Assembly: GCF_000974985.2 (NCBI RefSeq)
Contig: NZ_LAVA02000083.1
Coordinates: forward strand, 1-64,000
DNA length: 64,000 bases
DNA from: Streptomyces mangrovisoli
GTDB lineage: Bacteria; Actinomycetota; Actinomycetes; Streptomycetales; Streptomycetaceae
Direction of reading: 5' to 3'
The notes beneath the pieces are model-generated. The model did no database searches and had not been told where the DNA came from. It saw only the letters and a program-made list of their open reading frames with translations. The number at the start of each line of letters is the position of its first letter. The stretch's first letter is position 1. Shown here piece after piece: positions 24,976 through 34,035 of this stretch. A program made the translations under genes and the position numbers.

Positions 24976-25428
24976 ATGTCCCGACGTACTGCTGTTGCCC
25001 TGGCCGCCGGTGTCGTCGCCCTCGGAGGCGCGAGCGCCTTCGCCTTCGCGCACGGCGGGGACCAGTCACCGGCCCTGGCACACACCACGGCCCGCTACAC
25101 CGCCCCCGACGGCGACCGGGCCGGCTCGTTGACCTTCGCCACCGACGCCACGGCCTCGTCCGGCGTCAAGAAGGTCAACGTTCTTCCCTGGCCGAAGAGT
25201 TCGTCCTTCGCGAAGATGGGGCTGACCGCCAAGGACATGGCCGATGCCGACCAGGCCGTCTGCAAGCCCGCCGGCGGGCACACCGTGCACTGCACCTTCT
25301 CCGTGAAGGTGACGGCCGCCGATGCCGCGTCGTCCCCGCACGGGGCCTGGCACATGGCCGTGCTCGTGACCGCGAAGGACGGCACGACGACCCTGGACAC
25401 CAAGGCGGCCGACTTCAGCGTCCGTTGA
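24976..25428 (+). CDS. Secreted hypothetical protein (DUF5707-like)
   Basis: A 150-residue exported protein. The signal peptide (1-26) ends near AFAHG. The mature part looks like a single beta-rich domain (ARYTAPDGDRAGSLTFATDATASSG, VKVTAADAASSPHGAWHMAVLVTAKDG) with two cysteines, in AVCKPAG and VHCTFS, that can form a disulfide. It resembles the Streptomyces DUF5707 group, but this assignment is from memory of the pattern. The ATG follows ACGGAGAA. The longer in-frame start at 24769 would destroy the signal peptide. Function is unknown. Confidence 0.8.
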   Translation: MSRRTAVALAAGVVALGGASAFAFAHGGDQSPALAHTTARYTAPDGDRAGSLTFATDATASSGVKKVNVLPWPKSSSFAKMGLTAKDMADADQAVCKPAGGHTVHCTFSVKVTAADAASSPHGAWHMAVLVTAKDGTTTLDTKAADFSVR

Positions 25429-25533
25429 CCCGGACGGGCCACGACCCGAGCGAGTACGGTCGTCACCTGACGGCGGCCGGGCGGGCACGGTGGTCCTCTG
25501 GCGACGGCGAGGCGGGCACGGGGAGGCGGGGAC

Positions 25534-26019
25534 ATGTCGTGGGCCGTGGTGGTCTCCACCGTGGGCGGGGTGCTGACGACCCTCGCCGGGGTGGCCGCGG
25601 GCGCCCTGCTCTCCCGCCGGGCACAGGAACGGCACTGGCTCAAGGACGCGCAGGCCCAGGCGTACGCCGGGGTGCTGCGCGCCTACACCCGGGTCGAGTT
25701 CGACCTGCGCGGCGCCCACCTGGGGAAACACCCGGTGACCCAGGTGGACTGGGCGCCGTGGGGCGGCGCCCTCGCGGCGCTGAGCCTGGTGGCGGACGAG
25801 GAGGTCGTCGCGGCCGCGGGACGGCTGGGCGAGGTCCTCAACGCGCTGGAGCGGGTCGTGCACGAGGGCGAGGCGGGGCGGCCCCGCTGGACCCGCCTGC
25901 AGACCGAACTGGCGGCGGCGCAGATGGACTTCGTCAACACCGCCCGCCGCGGCCTCGACCGCCGGCAGCCGGCGGTCCGCACACGGATCGGCGGTCCGCT
26001 GATCGAGGCCCCGGAGTGA
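25534..26019 (+). CDS. Hypothetical protein with N-terminal membrane helix
   Basis: A 161-residue protein with one helix (about 4-26, VVVSTVGGVLTTLAGVAAGALL) and then a mostly helical cytoplasmic domain (SRRAQERHWLKDAQAQAYAGVLRAYTRVEFDLR). This is a pattern seen in small actinobacterial proteins of unknown role. No motif is recognised. It starts about 105 bases after the secreted-protein gene and ends 18 bases from the convergent monooxygenase stop; GCAGGGCCCTGC (26023-26034) in that gap is a short palindrome. Confidence 0.7.
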   Translation: MSWAVVVSTVGGVLTTLAGVAAGALLSRRAQERHWLKDAQAQAYAGVLRAYTRVEFDLRGAHLGKHPVTQVDWAPWGGALAALSLVADEEVVAAAGRLGEVLNALERVVHEGEAGRPRWTRLQTELAAAQMDFVNTARRGLDRRQPAVRTRIGGPLIEAPE

Positions 26020-26037
26020 GACGCAGGGCCCTGCCGC

Positions 26038-27699
26038 TCAGCCGGGGCGGGACAAGTCCGTGAACCAGGCGCCGAGTTCGTTCGCGGCATCGGCGAGCGG
26101 GAAGCGCGCCCCGAGGTAGCCGTCCGGCCGTACGACAAGACCGGTCGGCCCGTCCGGACGGTACAGGGCGGCGAACTGCCCCTCGGAGTCGTGGAATCCG
26201 GGAACCGGCAGGCTGTCCGCCAGCTCACGGGCGGCCCTCGCGGCGAGTACGGCGACGAGGTGCACCTCGGCCCCCGGCCGCGGCAGCCCCTGCGACGCCC
26301 GTGCCGCCTCGGCGAGTTCGGCCGGATCGGCGCCGTACAGCAGCACGACGTGCCCGGGGCGGCCGCGCGTCACGTCGAGCAGCCGCAGTGGATAGCGGGC
26401 GAGGGTGGCGGTCAGCCCGCCGCAGTCGGGGGCCCGGTCGCCGGGCTGGGGTGCGTCCAGCGGTCCGTGGACGGTGCCCGTGAGCGGTCCGCCGCAGTAG
26501 CCGAGCAGCAGTTGCGCCTCCCGCATGATCAGCGTCGCCGGGTCGTCGGGGTCGGCCTCCATGCCCTGGCGGGCGTGCTGCACCGTGCGGCCCACGACCT
26601 CCTCGCCGATCGGGCGGCGTTCGGCGTCGTAGCTGCCGAGCAGTCCCTCGCCCGCCTCGCCGCGCAGGACGAGGGCGATCTTCCAGGCGAGGTTGTGGGC
26701 GTCCTGGATGCCGGTGTTCATGCCCTGGGCGCCGGTGGGCGGGTGGATGTGGGCCGCGTCGCCCGCGACGAAGACGCGGCCCGCGCCGTAGCGGTCGACG
26801 ATGCGGTGGCTGATCCGGAACACCGACGACCAGCGCAGGTCGGAGACGGTGGTGGGCATGGGGGCGAGACGGTCCACGACGGCCTGGATGTGCCCCAGTT
26901 CGGGCACGTTGCGCTCGCCGCCCGTCAGCCCGTGCGTCACCCCGTCGGCCGGCGCGGCCTCATGGCCCCGTGCGGGGGTGGCGAGTTCGGGCGGGACCAG
27001 CATCGACATGCGGTAGCGCGGGCCGCCGGGCAGCGGGATGCACACCAGCAGGTCGTCGGTGGCGCCGTCGGCGGTGCGGTGCAGCGAGCGCACCGCGTAC
27101 TTGTGTGGGAGGTCCCAGTCGGCCTCGACGTCGGCCAGCATGTACTCCTCGGCGAAGGCGCCGCCCTCGAAGGAGAGGCCGAGCCCCTTGCGGACCGTGC
27201 TGTGCGCGCCGTCGCAGCCGATCAGATAGCGGACGCGCTGCTCCTCCTCGGCCCCGTCCGCGGTGCGCAGCAGGGCCGTGACGCCGTCCTCGTCCTGCGT
27301 GAACGAGAGCAGTTGCGTGCCGCGCTCGATGACCGTGCCGAGCCCGGCGACGTACTCCTCCAGGAGACGTTCGGTCTCGTACTGCGGCAGCGCGGCGAAG
27401 GCGTACGGCACCTCGGGCGGCAGCTCCAGATCGATCCGGGCGGCCTCCCGCCCGTTGACGTAGACCAACTGCCCGCGCATCCGCACCGCCGACTCCAGCA
27501 CGGACCGGACCAGCCCCATGCGGTCCCATATCTCCAGGGTGCGCGGCTGGATGCCGACGGCCTTCGCGTACGGCAGCCGGGCCGGGAGCCGGTCGACGAG
27601 CCGGCAGCCGATCCCGTGCGCGCGCAGCTCCGCCGCGGCGCTCAGGCCGACCGGGCCGGCTCCGGCGATCAGTACGTCCGTCGTCGGGGTGTGCGCCAC
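26038..27699 (-). CDS. FAD-dependent aromatic monooxygenase
   Basis: A 553-residue class A flavoprotein hydroxylase (PHBH fold). The ADP-binding motif is DVLIAGAGPVGLSAAAEL at residues 8-25. The DG motif is GCDGAHSTVRKGLGL. The second FAD motif is VFVAGDAAHIHPPTGAQGMNTGIQDAHNLAWKIAL. A C-terminal thioredoxin-like domain (about 430-550) ends the protein. Such enzymes hydroxylate phenolics, tetracyclines, rifamycins or polyketides; the substrate here is unknown. GGAGG precedes the GTG at 27699. It is divergent from the penicillin-binding protein gene. Confidence 0.9.
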   Translation of the reverse strand: MAHTPTTDVLIAGAGPVGLSAAAELRAHGIGCRLVDRLPARLPYAKAVGIQPRTLEIWDRMGLVRSVLESAVRMRGQLVYVNGREAARIDLELPPEVPYAFAALPQYETERLLEEYVAGLGTVIERGTQLLSFTQDEDGVTALLRTADGAEEEQRVRYLIGCDGAHSTVRKGLGLSFEGGAFAEEYMLADVEADWDLPHKYAVRSLHRTADGATDDLLVCIPLPGGPRYRMSMLVPPELATPARGHEAAPADGVTHGLTGGERNVPELGHIQAVVDRLAPMPTTVSDLRWSSVFRISHRIVDRYGAGRVFVAGDAAHIHPPTGAQGMNTGIQDAHNLAWKIALVLRGEAGEGLLGSYDAERRPIGEEVVGRTVQHARQGMEADPDDPATLIMREAQLLLGYCGGPLTGTVHGPLDAPQPGDRAPDCGGLTATLARYPLRLLDVTRGRPGHVVLLYGADPAELAEAARASQGLPRPGAEVHLVAVLAARAARELADSLPVPGFHDSEGQFAALYRPDGPTGLVVRPDGYLGARFPLADAANELGAWFTDLSRPG

Positions 27700-28045
27700 G
27701 GTGCCTCCCGTACGTGCCTGCTCGCTGTGCCTGCCCGCTGTGCCCGAGCCGGGACCGGTCCCCGTTCCATGGTCGCCCTGAGCGGTCCCGGCGTCGATTC
27801 GGGACGGGAGCACGCGCTTACCGCGCCGGGTGCGGGAGGCCGCGGCCGCGGGGGCCGGCCGGGCCCGGCACGGGAGCGCGCGGGCGGGAGACCGCGGCGG
27901 GCGCGGACCCCGGAGCTGCACGAACCGGTCCCCGCCAGCGGAGATTCCCTTTTGCTCCGGCTCGTCCGTTCGTCGTCTGACGGTCCGATAACGGTTTCCC
28001 TCTGCACGCACAATGCACAGGCGGCACATACGTACGATCCAGTTC
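27700..28045. other. Divergent intergenic region, no gene seen
   Basis: This is the spacer between the monooxygenase and penicillin-binding protein genes. Short frames on both strands are arginine-rich shadows without normal codon bias. Degenerate CTGCCCGCTGTGCC repeats occur near 27716-27748. GATAAC near 27989 could be a -10 for the penicillin-binding protein gene, but no convincing -35 is seen. Confidence 0.45.
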
Positions 28046-29695
28046 ATGAACAGAGCTGCGAAGGTGGGCGTGGCCGGTGCGTGTACAACTCTGCTCGTGC
28101 TCGGGGGATTCGGGACCTACAACCTCCTGCACGGACTGACCTCCGCGACGGGCGGCGACGGGGCGGGACAGGGCTTCAGCCAGACGGCGGTGTCGAAGTC
28201 GCCGCCCTCCGCGGAGAAGGCCGAGAAGCTCACCCGGGCCTTCCTCGACAGCTGGTCCCAGCAGCGTCTCGACGGCGCGGCGAGCGACACCGACCAGCCG
28301 GGCGCGGCGAGTTCGGCGCTCGCGGACTACAAGACGGGCCTCGGCCTGACAAAGCTCTCGTTCACCGACGTCCGCTCCGCGGGCCCCTCGACGGCCACCG
28401 TCGGCGCCACGAAGGTCACCTTCGACGTCACCGCCCATGTGAAGGGCGGCACGTGGAGCTATCCGAGCGCGGTCGCCGTCCTCCAGGACACCGACGGCGA
28501 CGCCGCGGTGCACTGGAACAACTCGGTGCTCTACCCCGGCCTCCAGGGCGACCAGGCGCTCACCGCGGGCGAGTTGCCGGCCGGGGCCGGCTCGGCGAAG
28601 GTCGTCGCGAGCGACGGGAAGACCGACCTCTCCACGTTCCCCTCGCTCACCGACATCGTCGCCTCCATCCGCAAGAACGGCACCCCCAAGGGCGGCACCA
28701 CCGGGACGGGCGTGGCGGTGGTCGACGGCGACGGCACGGGCGTCGAGACGCTCAAGGTGTTCGTCAAGGGCAAGTCCCCGGTCGTCAGGACCACGATCGA
28801 CGCGCATCTGCAGGAGGTCGCCGAGAGCGCCGTGAAGGACGCCCACCTCCAGCAGAAGCCCGCCGGCACCGTGGCGCTGGACTGGCGCACCGGACACATC
28901 CTGGCGATCGCGCACACCGGCGACGACGGCGACATCGCCATCAACGGCATCAAGTCGCCCGGTTCCACGATGAAGATCATCACCTCGGCCGCGCTCTTCG
29001 ACCAGGCGGGTCTCACCATGAACAGCCCGGCGCCCTGCACGGACTCCCTCATGGCCAACAGCCAGCTGTTCCACAACGACGCCGGGGTCAAGCCCAACGA
29101 GAAGGCCACGATCGCCCAGGCGTTCACCGTCTCCTGCAACACCGCCTTCATCAAGGACGGTTTCCACTACCTCGTGAACGGCGGGGACGCCTCGGCCCTG
29201 CACAACGAGGCCGTCAACGTGTTCGGCATGGGCAGCTGGTCGATCGGCGGCGGCGTCGCCACCACCGACCCGAGCATCCCCGACGACGTTCAAGGCGGCG
29301 ACCAGGCGGCCCAGTTCATCGGGCAGGGCCGGGTCACGGCGACGCCCCTGTTCATGGCGTCCGTGGCGGCCACCGTCCGCAACGTCGGGTTCCGGCAGCC
29401 GGTCATCCTGCCGGACCAGCACCAGCAGACCGCGCCCCGCGCCATCTCCGCGCGCACGGCCGGGTACCTGCAGACGATGATGCGCTCCGTCGCCACCAGC
29501 GGCACGGCCGCGCCGCGGCTCGGCGGCCTGGCCGGCGTCGGCGCCAAGACGGGCACCGCGGAGGAGGGCGACCACACCAACGGCTGGCTGACCGCGTACA
29601 ACTCGCAGATCGCGGTGGCGGCCCTGGTCGAGGGCGGCAGCTCGGGCGTGGACTCGGCCGGTTACGTCGTACGGGAACTGCTCACGCGGAGCTGA
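28046..29695 (+). CDS. Penicillin-binding protein (transpeptidase) with NTF2-like N-terminal domain
   Basis: A 549-residue membrane-anchored enzyme. One helix (about 7-29) is followed by an NTF2-like MecA-N-type domain (about 55-170) and a class B transpeptidase domain (about 260-549). The active-site motifs are complete: Ser307-Thr-Met-Lys310 (SxxK), Ser363-Cys-Asn (SxN) and Lys501-Thr-Gly (KTG). It cross-links peptidoglycan outside the cell. No dimerisation/pedestal domain of the FtsI type is evident, so it belongs to the PbpA/MecA-like accessory group. The ATG at 28046 lacks a good ribosome site; 28013 is an alternative. A 16-bp repeat array starts at its stop codon. Confidence 0.9.
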   Translation: MNRAAKVGVAGACTTLLVLGGFGTYNLLHGLTSATGGDGAGQGFSQTAVSKSPPSAEKAEKLTRAFLDSWSQQRLDGAASDTDQPGAASSALADYKTGLGLTKLSFTDVRSAGPSTATVGATKVTFDVTAHVKGGTWSYPSAVAVLQDTDGDAAVHWNNSVLYPGLQGDQALTAGELPAGAGSAKVVASDGKTDLSTFPSLTDIVASIRKNGTPKGGTTGTGVAVVDGDGTGVETLKVFVKGKSPVVRTTIDAHLQEVAESAVKDAHLQQKPAGTVALDWRTGHILAIAHTGDDGDIAINGIKSPGSTMKIITSAALFDQAGLTMNSPAPCTDSLMANSQLFHNDAGVKPNEKATIAQAFTVSCNTAFIKDGFHYLVNGGDASALHNEAVNVFGMGSWSIGGGVATTDPSIPDDVQGGDQAAQFIGQGRVTATPLFMASVAATVRNVGFRQPVILPDQHQQTAPRAISARTAGYLQTMMRSVATSGTAAPRLGGLAGVGAKTGTAEEGDHTNGWLTAYNSQIAVAALVEGGSSGVDSAGYVVRELLTRS

Positions 29696-29735
29696 GGCGC
29701 GGGCGCGCTGAGGCGCGGGCGCGCTGAGGCGCGTG
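29693..29735. repeat. 16-bp tandem repeat starting at a stop codon
   Basis: TGAGGCGCGGGCGCGC is present twice in full (29693-29708, 29709-29724) and a third time in part. The first TGA is the stop of the penicillin-binding protein gene. The rest of the 29736-29896 spacer holds G+C-rich pairing segments and, near 29839, TAGAGT as a possible -10 for htpG. Confidence 0.8.
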
Positions 29736-29896
29736 CCCGGCCGCGGGTCGCCTGAGCGGCGGGGCGGCGGGCCGGCGGGCGGCCGCCGTCGGGGACCCGG
29801 ACAACGGACTCCGTCCACCGAGTGCCCGCCCGGTGGCTTAGAGTGACTGTCGCCCCGATTCCGGAGACCCAGGTACCTGTGAGGGACACGCCAGAC

Positions 29897-31819
29897 ATGC
29901 CGACCGAAACGTTTGAGTTCCAGGTAGAGGCCCGTCAGCTGCTGCAGTTGATGATCCACTCGGTCTACTCGAACAAGGACGTCTTCCTGCGGGAGCTCGT
30001 CTCCAACGCCTCCGACGCGCTCGACAAGCTGCGGCTGGCCGCGCTGCGGGACGACGCGCTCGACGCCGACACCGCCGACCCGCACATCGAGATCGCCCTC
30101 GACGCCGACGCCCGCACGCTGACCGTGCGGGACAACGGCATCGGGATGTCGTACGACGAGGTCGGCAAGCTCATCGGCACCATCGCCAACTCGGGTACGG
30201 CCGACTTCCTGCGGGAGTTGAAGGAGGCGCAGGACGCGTCCGGCGCCGAGGGCCTCATCGGCCAGTTCGGCGTGGGCTTCTACTCCGGCTTCATGGTGGC
30301 CGACGAGATGACCCTGCTGACCCGGCGGGCCGGGGAGGACACCGGGACCCGCTGGTCCTCCCGCGGCGAGGGCACGTACACCCTGGAGAAGGTCGACGAC
30401 GCGCCGCAGGGCACCTCCGTCACGCTCCACCTCAAGCCGGCCGACCCCGACAACCAGCTGCACGACTACACCTCCGACCGGACGATCAAGCAGATCGTCA
30501 AGCGCTACTCCGACTTCATCACCTGGCCGATCCGGCTCGTGCCGCAGCGGGGCGAGGGCCCGGCCGAAGGGGACGGCGACGGCGAGGGCGGGTCCGGACC
30601 CGAGACGCTGAACTCGATGAAGGCCCTGTGGGCCCGCCCGCGCGACGAGGTCTCCGACGACGAGTACCACGAGCTGTACAAGCACGTCAGCCACGACTGG
30701 CGGGACCCGCTGGAGACGATCCGCCTCCAGGCCGAGGGCACCTTCGAGTACCAGGCCCTGCTGTTCCTGCCCGCGCACGCGCCGCACGACCTGTTCACCC
30801 GGGACGCCGCACGCGGCCTCCAGCTGTACGTCAAGCGCGTGCTGATCATGGACGACTGCGAGGCACTGCTGCCGCCGTACCTCCGCTTCGTCAAGGGAGT
30901 CGTCGACGCGCAGGACCTCTCGCTCAACGTCTCGCGCGAGATCCTCCAGCAGGACCGGCACATCCGCATGATCCAGCGCCGGCTGACCAAGAAGGTGCTC
31001 TCCTCGCTCAAGGAGATGAAGACCAAGGAGCCCGCCGACTTCGCCTCGTTCTGGCGGGAGTTCGGCGCCGTCCTGAAGGAGGGCCTGCTCGGCGACGCCG
31101 ACAACCAGGACGCCCTGCTCGCCGTCGCGACCTTCGCCACCACGCACTCCGACGACGAACCGGCCACCCTCGCGCAGTACGTGGAGCGGGCGAAGGACGG
31201 CCAGGACGCCGTCTACTACATGACCGGCGAGTCCCGTGAGGCACTGGAGAGCTCCCCGCACCTGGAGGCGTTCCGGGCCCGCGGCATCGAGGTGCTGCTG
31301 CTCACCGACCCCGTCGACGAGCTGTGGGTCGACGCCGTGGGCGAGTTCGACGGCAAGCGGCTGCGGTCCGTCGCCAAGGGCGAGATCGACCTCGACCCGC
31401 AGGACGGCGAACAGGGCGACGAACAGCGGGAGAAGCAGGCCGAGGAGTACGCCGGGCTGCTCGGCTGGATGAAGGAGCGGCTCGGCGAGGACGTCAAGGA
31501 CGTGCGCCTGTCCTCCCGGCTGACGGTCTCTCCGGCCTGCGTGGTCTCCGACGCCCACGACCTGACCCCGGCGCTGGAGAACATGTACCGCGCGATGGGC
31601 CAGGAAGTCCCGCGCAGCAAGCGGATCCTGGAACTCAACCCCGGCCACCCCCTCGTGCAGAGCCTGAACCGGGAGTACCAGGAGCGCGACGACCACACCG
31701 GGCTCGCCGACAGCGCCGAACTGCTGCACGGCCTCGCGGTGCTCGCCGAGGGCGGCCAGCCGAAGGAACCGGCGCGGTTCGTCAAGCTCGTGGCGGAGCG
31801 GCTGGAGCGCACGCTGTGA
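29897..31819 (+). CDS. htpG: Molecular chaperone HtpG (Hsp90)
   Basis: A 640-residue bacterial Hsp90. The GHKL ATPase domain (1-220) shows [20 protein letters not shown] and [15 protein letters not shown]. The middle domain (about 235-500) includes [18 protein letters not shown], which is highly conserved. The dimerisation domain ends at 640. It folds and remodels client proteins using ATP. The ATG at 29897 gives the family-typical start [16 protein letters not shown]; an in-frame GTG at 29879 exists. No HAIR or CIRCE element was seen upstream. It appears monocistronic. Confidence 0.97.
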
Positions 31820-31893
31820 CCCGCCGGCCCGCCACCCTCTGATGCTGCTCAAGTCGCTTGGTAGGGGGCCCGGACGGCTGGCAGGCTGAGGCC

Positions 31894-32229
31894 ATGTCAG
31901 TCATCGCGGGTCTCAACAGGAAGCACAACGCCGTGATCACGGTCCGGGACGCGGACGTGGTCGCGGCGGCCCTGCGGCGGGCCCTGGCCGAGGCCCCGCC
32001 CGAGGACCGCGCGGCGCTGGAACGCGCCGTCGCGCTCGTCGAGTCCACGGCGGAGGCCACCGACGCCCAGATCCGCGCCCGTTGGGCCCGCGACCTGCTG
32101 ACCGCCGCGGGCTACACCGGCGACCTCGCCTCGGTCGCCGCGGTCAAGGCCCTGCGTCAGGCGGACCCACGCCTGAGCCTGCTGGCCGCCGTACAACTCC
32201 AGAAGGAGGCGATCGCCCATCCGGAGTGA
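31894..32229 (+). CDS. Small conserved hypothetical protein
   Basis: A 111-residue, all-alpha, Ala-rich soluble protein. It starts MSVIAGLNRKHNAVIT and contains an evenly spaced acidic-helical middle and a C-terminal LSLLAAVQLQKEAIAHPE. No cysteine motif or membrane helix is present, and no family is recognised. Codon bias is normal. It lies between htpG and the kinase-like gene, all on one strand. A short hairpin (GGACGC/GCGTCC at 32234-32250) follows the stop. Confidence 0.65.
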   Translation: MSVIAGLNRKHNAVITVRDADVVAAALRRALAEAPPEDRAALERAVALVESTAEATDAQIRARWARDLLTAAGYTGDLASVAAVKALRQADPRLSLLAAVQLQKEAIAHPE

Positions 32230-32311
32230 GCGACGGACGCCCGGCGCGTCCGCGGGCGGGGCGATCACACCGACGTACGGCTCCGGTGGCGAGGAGGATC
32301 ACGGCGAGCGG

Positions 32312-33358
32312 GTGCTCGCTCATGTCGGTGTGGGGACGCGGCTGTCGTTGATGAGTGACCGGCGGCTCGCGGACGTCGTCGCCGGCGCGCGGGGTCTCGG
32401 TGGGGGGATCGGGGGGAGGACGGCCGAGCTGGACGTCGACGGCGTGCGGGTCTTCGTCAAGCGCGTGCCGCTGACCTCCGTCGAGCAGCGGCCGGACAAC
32501 GTGCGTTCCACCGCCAACCTGTTCGGGCTTCCGCTCTTCTACCAGTACGGCATCGGCTCCGCGGGATTCGGCGCCTGGCGGGAGCTGGCCGCGCACCTCA
32601 TGACCACCGGGTGGGTGCTGAGCGGGCAGTACCCGGGCTTTCCGCTGCTCCACCACTGGCGGGTCCTGCCGGACGACGCGCCCACCGGTTTCGCGGACGC
32701 GTTCGGCGGCGTCGACGGCGCCGTCGCGCACTGGGACGGCTCCGCGGCCGTGCGTCACAGGCTCGAGGAGATCGGGCGGTCGTCGGCCGCTCTGGTGCTC
32801 TTTCTGGAGCATGTGCCGCACACCCTGGGCGAGTTGCTCGCCGAGGACGCCGACGGCGACCGTCATCGCTGGGCCGAGGAGGAGCTGCGGCGCGGAACGG
32901 AGTTCATGAGCGCGCGCGGACTGGTCCACTTCGACGCCCACTTCGCCAACGTGCTCACGGACGGGCGGCGGATCTACTTCGCCGACCTCGGCCTGGCCCT
33001 GAGCCGGGACTTCGAACTCTCCCGGCAGGAGCGCGACTTCCTCACCGCCCACCTTCTCTACGACCGCTCCTACGCGCCCTCCCACCTGCTCCGCCACCAT
33101 CTGCCCGCGGGGCTGGGATCCGCCACCGACCCGGGCGCCCTGCTCCGGGCCTGGGCCGACGGCCGGCGGCCCGCCGCCGTACCGTGCGCGATCGCGACGC
33201 TGCTCGACCGGCACGCCGCCCACGCCACGGTCCTCGACGACTTCTTCCGGCGGCTGTTCGAGGAGAGCAAGCTGACGCCCTTCCCCGCGGACGCGCTGCG
33301 GCGGGCCATGGCGGATGGTGCGGGGCAGGGGCGACGAGAGCCCGTGGCAGACGGCTGA
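32312..33358 (+). CDS. Protein kinase-like/phosphotransferase-fold protein
   Basis: A 348-residue protein of the protein kinase-like superfamily. A lysine-bearing strand is visible in RVFVKRVPL, the catalytic loop is HFDAHFANVLTD (HxDxxxxN), and the metal-binding segment is FADLGLALS in place of DFG. The glycine loop is GGGIGG. It could phosphorylate a small molecule or a protein. GAGGAGG occurs 14 bases before the GTG at 32312; an internal ATG at 32351 gives a 335-residue alternative. It stands alone and converges with a TetR gene. Confidence 0.75.
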   Translation: MLAHVGVGTRLSLMSDRRLADVVAGARGLGGGIGGRTAELDVDGVRVFVKRVPLTSVEQRPDNVRSTANLFGLPLFYQYGIGSAGFGAWRELAAHLMTTGWVLSGQYPGFPLLHHWRVLPDDAPTGFADAFGGVDGAVAHWDGSAAVRHRLEEIGRSSAALVLFLEHVPHTLGELLAEDADGDRHRWAEEELRRGTEFMSARGLVHFDAHFANVLTDGRRIYFADLGLALSRDFELSRQERDFLTAHLLYDRSYAPSHLLRHHLPAGLGSATDPGALLRAWADGRRPAAVPCAIATLLDRHAAHATVLDDFFRRLFEESKLTPFPADALRRAMADGAGQGRREPVADG

Positions 33359-33408
33359 CCCGGACCCGGACCGGGCGGGATCAGGTGCGGTCCGGGTGCG
33401 GTCCGGGT
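33358..33408. terminator. Repeated inverted repeat between convergent genes
   Basis: ACCCGGACCCGGACC just after the kinase stop can pair with two copies of GGTCCGGGT (33389-33397, 33400-33408). It works in either direction in the 49-base gap. The arms are themselves short direct repeats. Confidence 0.5.
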
Positions 33409-33995
33409 CAGGCGCGGTCCGCCAGGGCCGCGTCGATCAGGACCGCCGCCGCCGCGCGGGCGGCCGTGGCGGCCGAGGGGTCGCGGTCCATCCGCGCGGA
33501 CAGCCCGGCGCCGTCGTACAAGAGGTGCAACTGCCGTGCGAGCGTCTCCGGTTGCGGCACACCGGCGTCGCGCGCGAGGTCGGTGAACAGCGTCCGCACC
33601 CACGCCCGGTAGGCGTCGGACGCCTCCTCGATCGCGCTGCCGTGCCGGGCCTCAGCGCTGGCCGCGACGAACGCGCAGCCGTGGTAGTCGCGCCGGGTGA
33701 ACAGCTCGCCCTGCGCGTCGAACACCGCCAGCAGCCGCTCGCGCGGGGACCCGGCCCCCTCGACGCCGCGCAGCAGCCGCTCCCTCATCCGGGCGTGCCG
33801 GGAGTCGAGATAGGCACGGATGAGCTGTTCCTTGCCGCCGAAGGTGTTGTACAGCGACGCCTTCGCGACCCCCGCGTGCTCGATGATCCGGTCGATGCCG
33901 ACCGTCTGCACGCCCTCCGCGTAGAACAGCTCGTCCGCGGCCGAGAGCAGCCGCTCGCGGGCCGTGGGGGCCTTCGCACTCGGGGTCCTGGTCAT
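33408..33995 (-). CDS. TetR-family transcriptional regulator
   Basis: A 195-residue repressor. The N-terminal helix-turn-helix is GVQTVGIDRIIEHAGVAKASLYNTFGGKEQLIRAYL. The C-terminal ligand domain has a DYHGCAFVAASAEA segment seen in the regulators of efflux and oxidoreductase genes. The ATG at 33995 is preferred because AGAAGG lies eight bases upstream; a GTG at 34004 is open. It lies 40 bases after an MFS gene on the same strand and is probably co-transcribed, regulating the operon from the operator repeats at about 35412-35455. Confidence 0.9.
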   Translation of the reverse strand: MTRTPSAKAPTARERLLSAADELFYAEGVQTVGIDRIIEHAGVAKASLYNTFGGKEQLIRAYLDSRHARMRERLLRGVEGAGSPRERLLAVFDAQGELFTRRDYHGCAFVAASAEARHGSAIEEASDAYRAWVRTLFTDLARDAGVPQPETLARQLHLLYDGAGLSARMDRDPSAATAARAAAAVLIDAALADRA

Positions 33996-34035
33996 GACGC
34001 TCACCTTCTCGGACGGTTCATCAGTGTAGGGGCTG

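Noticed and set aside
27818..31852. 1344-codon open frame opposite the penicillin-binding protein and htpG genes
   Set aside because: It runs antisense through two clear conserved genes and has shadow composition.
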